Below are positions 5,481 to 8,159 of a stretch of 8,159 nucleotides of DNA, piece after piece (position 1 is the stretch's first letter; every line of letters begins with the position of its first letter). Source of the DNA: Actinomycetota bacterium (GTDB lineage: Bacteria > Actinomycetota > Thermoleophilia > RBG-16-64-13); the NCBI GenBank assembly GCA_003157225.1, contig PMIZ01000388.1:1-8159 (forward strand), given 5' to 3'. Position numbers and translations under genes: made by a program. A model generated the notes under the pieces. That model was not told where the DNA came from and searched no databases. It worked only from the letters and a program-made list of their open reading frames with translations.

Positions 5481-5584
5481 AGAATGCCTTCCGAAAGCGC
5501 GCGTCGCTCATGTCGTTCGGGAGCTCTCCGCCCGTCGGCAAAGGGGCGCCGGTGAGCGGAGAGTCTCCCGCATAGGGGGCGTAT
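5481..5584. other. Non-coding remainder between the ABC relic and the small-subunit gene
   Basis: Together with the two relics this completes the 412-base gap between the MarR gene and the small-subunit gene (5173-5584). Apart from a strong hairpin I recognise nothing in it; short frames such as the one from ATG at 5509 lack a ribosome binding site and any known motif. Bases 5173-5237 likewise hold only weak similarity to the flavodoxin domain. Confidence 0.4.
5524..5563 (-). terminator. Strong hairpin downstream of the transhydroxylase-type operon, possible terminator
   Basis: CTCTCCGC at 5524-5531 pairs perfectly with GCGGAGAG at 5556-5563, and the inner 5532-5539 pairs with 5548-5555 except for one C-A mismatch and two G-U pairs. 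This gives a 16-pair stem with an 8-base loop, AAAGGGGC. It begins 21 bases beyond the small-subunit stop, in the expected place for the end of a minus-strand transcript. No T-run follows on either strand, so it would be a non-canonical intrinsic terminator or an mRNA 3' stabiliser. Confidence 0.45.
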
Positions 5585-6382
5585 TCAGCTCAACGGGATG
5601 TCTCCCAGGTTGACCGATTCCCGGGCATCGATGCTGCCGAGCGTCTTGTTCTGGTAGCCCGAGGCGTGGATGTCAAGGGAGTAGACGCCTCCTTCCAGGC
5701 CCTCAAACCAGAAGTCGCCCCAGCCGTTGGTCTGTGCGGTCAGGTTCTCGCCGTTCGGGCTGCGCAAGGTGAGAGCGGCCCCCTCGATGATCTCGCTCCT
5801 TTTCGGATCGTAGAGGGTGCCGGCGATGAAGTTCTTGGGGATGCCTTTGTAGTAGACGCGGGGCAAGCCGGCGAGTTCGGGGCGAAGGAGAGAGAAGCCG
5901 GTGAGATCCAGCTCGGACTCTTCCCCGAACGTAAGCGCTCCGGTGGGGCAGGCATCCACGCAGCGCGGCTCCTTCCAGCCTCGGTCGAGAAGATGGGCGC
6001 AGCCGGTGCACTTCTGGGGAAGGTCGAGTTCCTCATTATGGTAGATGACTCCCCAGGGGCAGGAGTCAACTATGGCCTTGTTGCCTTTCGCCTTCTCCGG
6101 ATCGATGATCACCATCCCGTCTTCACGGCGGTAGATGGCCTCCGGGGCGGCCTTCATGCAGGCGGCATCGGCGCAGTGCTGGCAGAGCACCGGGACATAG
6201 TGCATCTTCACCTTGGGCACTGTGCCCCGGATGTGTTCTTCCAGTTTCATCCAGAACTGCCCGGTCTCCGGCTGGGGCTTCGCGTACGGCATCCAGTCGT
6301 TCGAGCAGTGCTCGTCTTTGCAGGCGATCTGGCAGTTGTAGCAGCCGTTGCAGATCGAGACGTCTACTAGGAACGCTTTCAT
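5585..6382 (-). CDS. Transhydroxylase-type Fe-S small subunit (three [4Fe-4S] clusters plus C-terminal Ig-like domain)
   Basis: A 265-residue electron-transfer subunit. Cysteines fall in the pattern of a three-cluster ferredoxin-like subunit: 11, 14, 17, 21 (CNGCYNCQIAC), 67, 70, 75 with 108 (SCPWG), 125, 128 and 141, 145 (CVDACPTGAL), enough for three [4Fe-4S] clusters. Residues from about 185 form a second domain, FIAGTLYDP then TNGWGDFWFEGLEGG and YSLDIHASGY, a carboxypeptidase-regulatory/Cna-B-like beta sandwich. That Fe-S plus Ig-like architecture, and the length, match the small subunit of Pelobacter pyrogallol-phloroglucinol transhydroxylase (about 274 residues), and separate it from the DMSO reductase DmsB type. 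There is no signal peptide, so it is cytoplasmic. The ATG directly follows the TAG of the large subunit, with GGGGAG 6 bases before it inside that gene, so translation is probably coupled. Confidence 0.9.
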   Translation of the reverse strand: MKAFLVDVSICNGCYNCQIACKDEHCSNDWMPYAKPQPETGQFWMKLEEHIRGTVPKVKMHYVPVLCQHCADAACMKAAPEAIYRREDGMVIIDPEKAKGNKAIVDSCPWGVIYHNEELDLPQKCTGCAHLLDRGWKEPRCVDACPTGALTFGEESELDLTGFSLLRPELAGLPRVYYKGIPKNFIAGTLYDPKRSEIIEGAALTLRSPNGENLTAQTNGWGDFWFEGLEGGVYSLDIHASGYQNKTLGSIDARESVNLGDIPLS

Positions 6383-8158
6383 CTAGAGCTCCCCTTCTTC
6401 GAGCCAACCGGCAAGACACACCCCTTGGGCGGGGTCATAGGGCCGGTTGAAGGCTTCCGGATACTTCTCTTTCCATTCGTTCATCTGAGCCTCGGTCACT
6501 TTCTCCACCTCGACCAGGAAGCTCGAGCAGACCATGCCGGTCGCGTTCCTGGAGGTACGGTTGTGCGGGGTAATGGTGTTGATGGCCCCACCCCGGTCGA
6601 ACTCTCCCGGCACGATGGGGTCGTACCGGGCTCCGTGGTCCATGGAGACGGCTCCGGGCATGACCCGCTCGGAGACGTAGGCCCCGGCAAGGACCGCGCC
6701 CCGCTCGTTGTAGATCTTGAGGATGTCCCGGTCGACGATGCCGCGCGCGGCCGCGTCCTCGGGGTGCATCCACAAGGGCTCGTACAGGTAGCCGTCCCAG
6801 GCTTTTACCTTGCAGGTGGGCGCTTCCCGGGTCCAGGTGATGTCGTCGGCGTTCGCGTGAACGCGCCAGTGCGGGTGATTCGAGAGGACCAGCAACGGGT
6901 ACTTCTGGGCCCGCTCGCTCGAGATGCGCTCGTCGTGGGAGATGCCCTTCTCGATCCAGTGCGGCACAGGGGGGCGTTCCTCGTCATCGGGGAAGTGCTT
7001 GGCCAGGTTCTGCGAGAAGAACTCGATCTTGCCCGAGGGAGTAAGTAGGGGATGGGACTCCGGATCGTCGTGGAATCCGCGCAGGCCCGGAGGAACCTTG
7101 TCCCAATCGGGGTCTGTGGGAACCACCGCGTAGCCCTTCTCCTTCCACTCTTCGAAGCTCACGAGTTCGGCCATTCCGGAGGCGTAGAAGCCGTCTTCGA
7201 TCATCTCCGAGACGACTCTGTCGTTGGTGAACTTCTCGTAGAGCCCGAATCTCTTGGCGACCTCGCCCACCACCTCGAAGTCGCTCTTGGATTCCCCGAG
7301 GGGGGCGATCGCCTGTTTCTGGTATGACACAAGGCTATGCTGTCCGTTCTGCGGGTCACAGTCAATGTCCTCGAGTTCGAACTTGGTGGCAACCGGCAGA
7401 ATGAGGTCGGCGAAGTAGCAGTCGCTCTCCAGCCACGGGTGCTGAGCCACGATGAACTCAATGTCGGGGTTCCTCACCCCTTGGTGATAGGCGTTCGAGT
7501 CGTTCCAGCATGTGGTGTAGCAGGGGCTGTCGGTCCAGATCATGTGGATCCGCGGGCAGCCTTCAGCCGGGAAGGTGTACTTGACGAACTGGTCTGCGAT
7601 CGGTGCGCCGACACGCGCCGTCCCATAGAAGCTGATCGACTCTTTGTTGAGAGCGTCGTGGACGAGGTTCTTGGGCAAAACCGAGCGGAATTGAGGCGGC
7701 GTGATCATGGGGCCCACGTCCTCGCCGTCTTTGCCCGTTTCGCCCGCGGGCGGCGGCGGCGAGGAGGCCGGAGGCGCACACTTGCCGCCGTCCATGTTGA
7801 AGCGCCGCACCTTGGGCATGTTGGCCATGGCGGCGACGATGCTCGGAAAGAACTTGCTGTTGGGCATGGGGTTCTGCTGGCAGAATTGCCACCATTCGAT
7901 CATCTTCACGTAATGCTTTCCTGGTCCCCCCAAGCCCTGCATGGCAAGGAGGAAGACCTCGAGCCGGCCATTCTCGGTGGAATAGGCGCTACGGATGCCG
8001 GGGCCCCCGTTTCCGTGGGTGATCGAGGTAGCCAGCTTGGCCCATTGGTGGGCCAATGCCTTGATGGTCCAAGGAGCTATGCCGCACTTCTCAGAGGCCC
8101 ACTCCGGCGTCTTGGGGACGCCATCCTCTTTGCCGAGAACGTAGTCCTCGAACTTGTC
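6383..8158 (-). CDS. Molybdopterin oxidoreductase, pyrogallol-phloroglucinol transhydroxylase-like large subunit (N-terminus outside window)
   Basis: The frame is open from the window edge (DKFEDYVLGKEDGVPKTPEW) to TAG 6383-6385, giving 591 residues; the TTG at 8056 is internal. Related large subunits have about 875 residues, so roughly the first third, with the Mo-ligand region, is missing. Visible are the second MGD-binding part (MIWTDSPCYTTCWNDSN, HPWLESDCYFADLILPVAT) and the C-terminal dinucleotide-binding domain (LVLSNHPHWRVHA, MPGAVSMDHGARYDP, RGGAINTITPH). The gene is followed at once by its small subunit, forming the Mo-bisMGD/Fe-S heterodimer, cytoplasmic in known members. Known members transfer or add hydroxyl groups on phenols (AthL, resorcinol hydroxylase). 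Reductive dehydroxylation is an alternative. A Pro/Ser/Gly-rich insert near residues 93-115 of the frame counted from 8056 (PPASSPPPPAG) looks like a surface loop. Family sure, substrate open. Confidence 0.9.
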   Translation of the reverse strand, partial: DKFEDYVLGKEDGVPKTPEWASEKCGIAPWTIKALAHQWAKLATSITHGNGGPGIRSAYSTENGRLEVFLLAMQGLGGPGKHYVKMIEWWQFCQQNPMPNSKFFPSIVAAMANMPKVRRFNMDGGKCAPPASSPPPPAGETGKDGEDVGPMITPPQFRSVLPKNLVHDALNKESISFYGTARVGAPIADQFVKYTFPAEGCPRIHMIWTDSPCYTTCWNDSNAYHQGVRNPDIEFIVAQHPWLESDCYFADLILPVATKFELEDIDCDPQNGQHSLVSYQKQAIAPLGESKSDFEVVGEVAKRFGLYEKFTNDRVVSEMIEDGFYASGMAELVSFEEWKEKGYAVVPTDPDWDKVPPGLRGFHDDPESHPLLTPSGKIEFFSQNLAKHFPDDEERPPVPHWIEKGISHDERISSERAQKYPLLVLSNHPHWRVHANADDITWTREAPTCKVKAWDGYLYEPLWMHPEDAAARGIVDRDILKIYNERGAVLAGAYVSERVMPGAVSMDHGARYDPIVPGEFDRGGAINTITPHNRTSRNATGMVCSSFLVEVEKVTEAQMNEWKEKYPEAFNRPYDPAQGVCLAGWLEEGEL

Positions 8159-8159
8159 G

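Noticed and set aside
5106..5555. Plus-strand frame of 149 codons across the relic region
   Set aside because: It changes from an off-frame reading of the flavodoxin relic to the in-frame ABC fragment, so it is an accidental fusion rather than a gene; no ribosome binding site.
5173..5584. Insertion sequence or integron as the cause of the relics
   Set aside because: No transposase frame, terminal inverted repeats with target duplications, or attachment-site-like sequence could be seen around the relics.
5666..7048. Plus-strand frames of 234 and 207 codons opposite the Mo enzyme subunits
   Set aside because: Both are antisense frames of well-supported genes, with no recognisable domains.

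Overview
The window is a GC-rich stretch of a bacterial chromosome that uses GTG starts freely. It carries an anaerobic redox locus built around two molybdopterin oxidoreductases of the pyrogallol-phloroglucinol transhydroxylase / resorcinol hydroxylase branch of the DMSO reductase family. The gene types (Mo/Fe-S enzymes, a flavodoxin-ferredoxin fusion, DUF169, a cytidylate-kinase-like protein) suggest a strict anaerobe. An anaerobic actinobacterial (Coriobacteriia-like) or Chloroflexota lineage would fit, but this is a guess from gene content and composition, not from a marker gene.

Layout. (1) 2-1033 (+): C-terminal 343 codons of one transhydroxylase-type large subunit, cut by the window edge. 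(2) 1018-1164 (+): remnant of an FAD flavoprotein where a small-subunit gene might be expected. (3) 1238-1966 and 2013-2693 (+): a DUF169 protein and a cytidylate-kinase-like protein, probably one operon. (4) 3727-2733 (-): a flavodoxin/2[4Fe-4S] ferredoxin fusion gene whose FMN-loop end is out of frame. (5) 4452-3766 (-): an FAD/NAD(P)-binding ferredoxin-reductase-like protein. (6) 4463-4533 (-): a second 3' end of the flavodoxin-ferredoxin gene. (7) 4648-5172 (+): a MarR-family regulator preceded by an inverted repeat that looks like its operator. (8) 5173-5584: a gene graveyard with an internally deleted, inverted copy of the flavodoxin-ferredoxin gene fused to a scrap of an Opp/Dpp-type ABC ATPase, then a strong hairpin. 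(9) 6382-5585 and 8158-6383 (-): small and large subunits of the second transhydroxylase-type enzyme; the stop codon of one abuts the start codon of the other, and the large subunit runs out of the window.

How it may work together (inference). The Mo enzyme would hydroxylate, dehydroxylate or transhydroxylate a polyhydroxylated aromatic compound in the cytoplasm. The reductase and the flavodoxin-ferredoxin protein would be a natural NAD(P)H-to-Fe-S electron link, and the MarR protein a sensor of an aromatic ligand. The most unusual feature is mosaic decay: parts of the same flavodoxin-ferredoxin gene occur at three places within 2.7 kb, two of them inverted and about 98% identical, next to single-fragment relics of a flavoprotein and an ABC transporter. 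No tRNA, rRNA, CRISPR array or recognisable transposase was seen.
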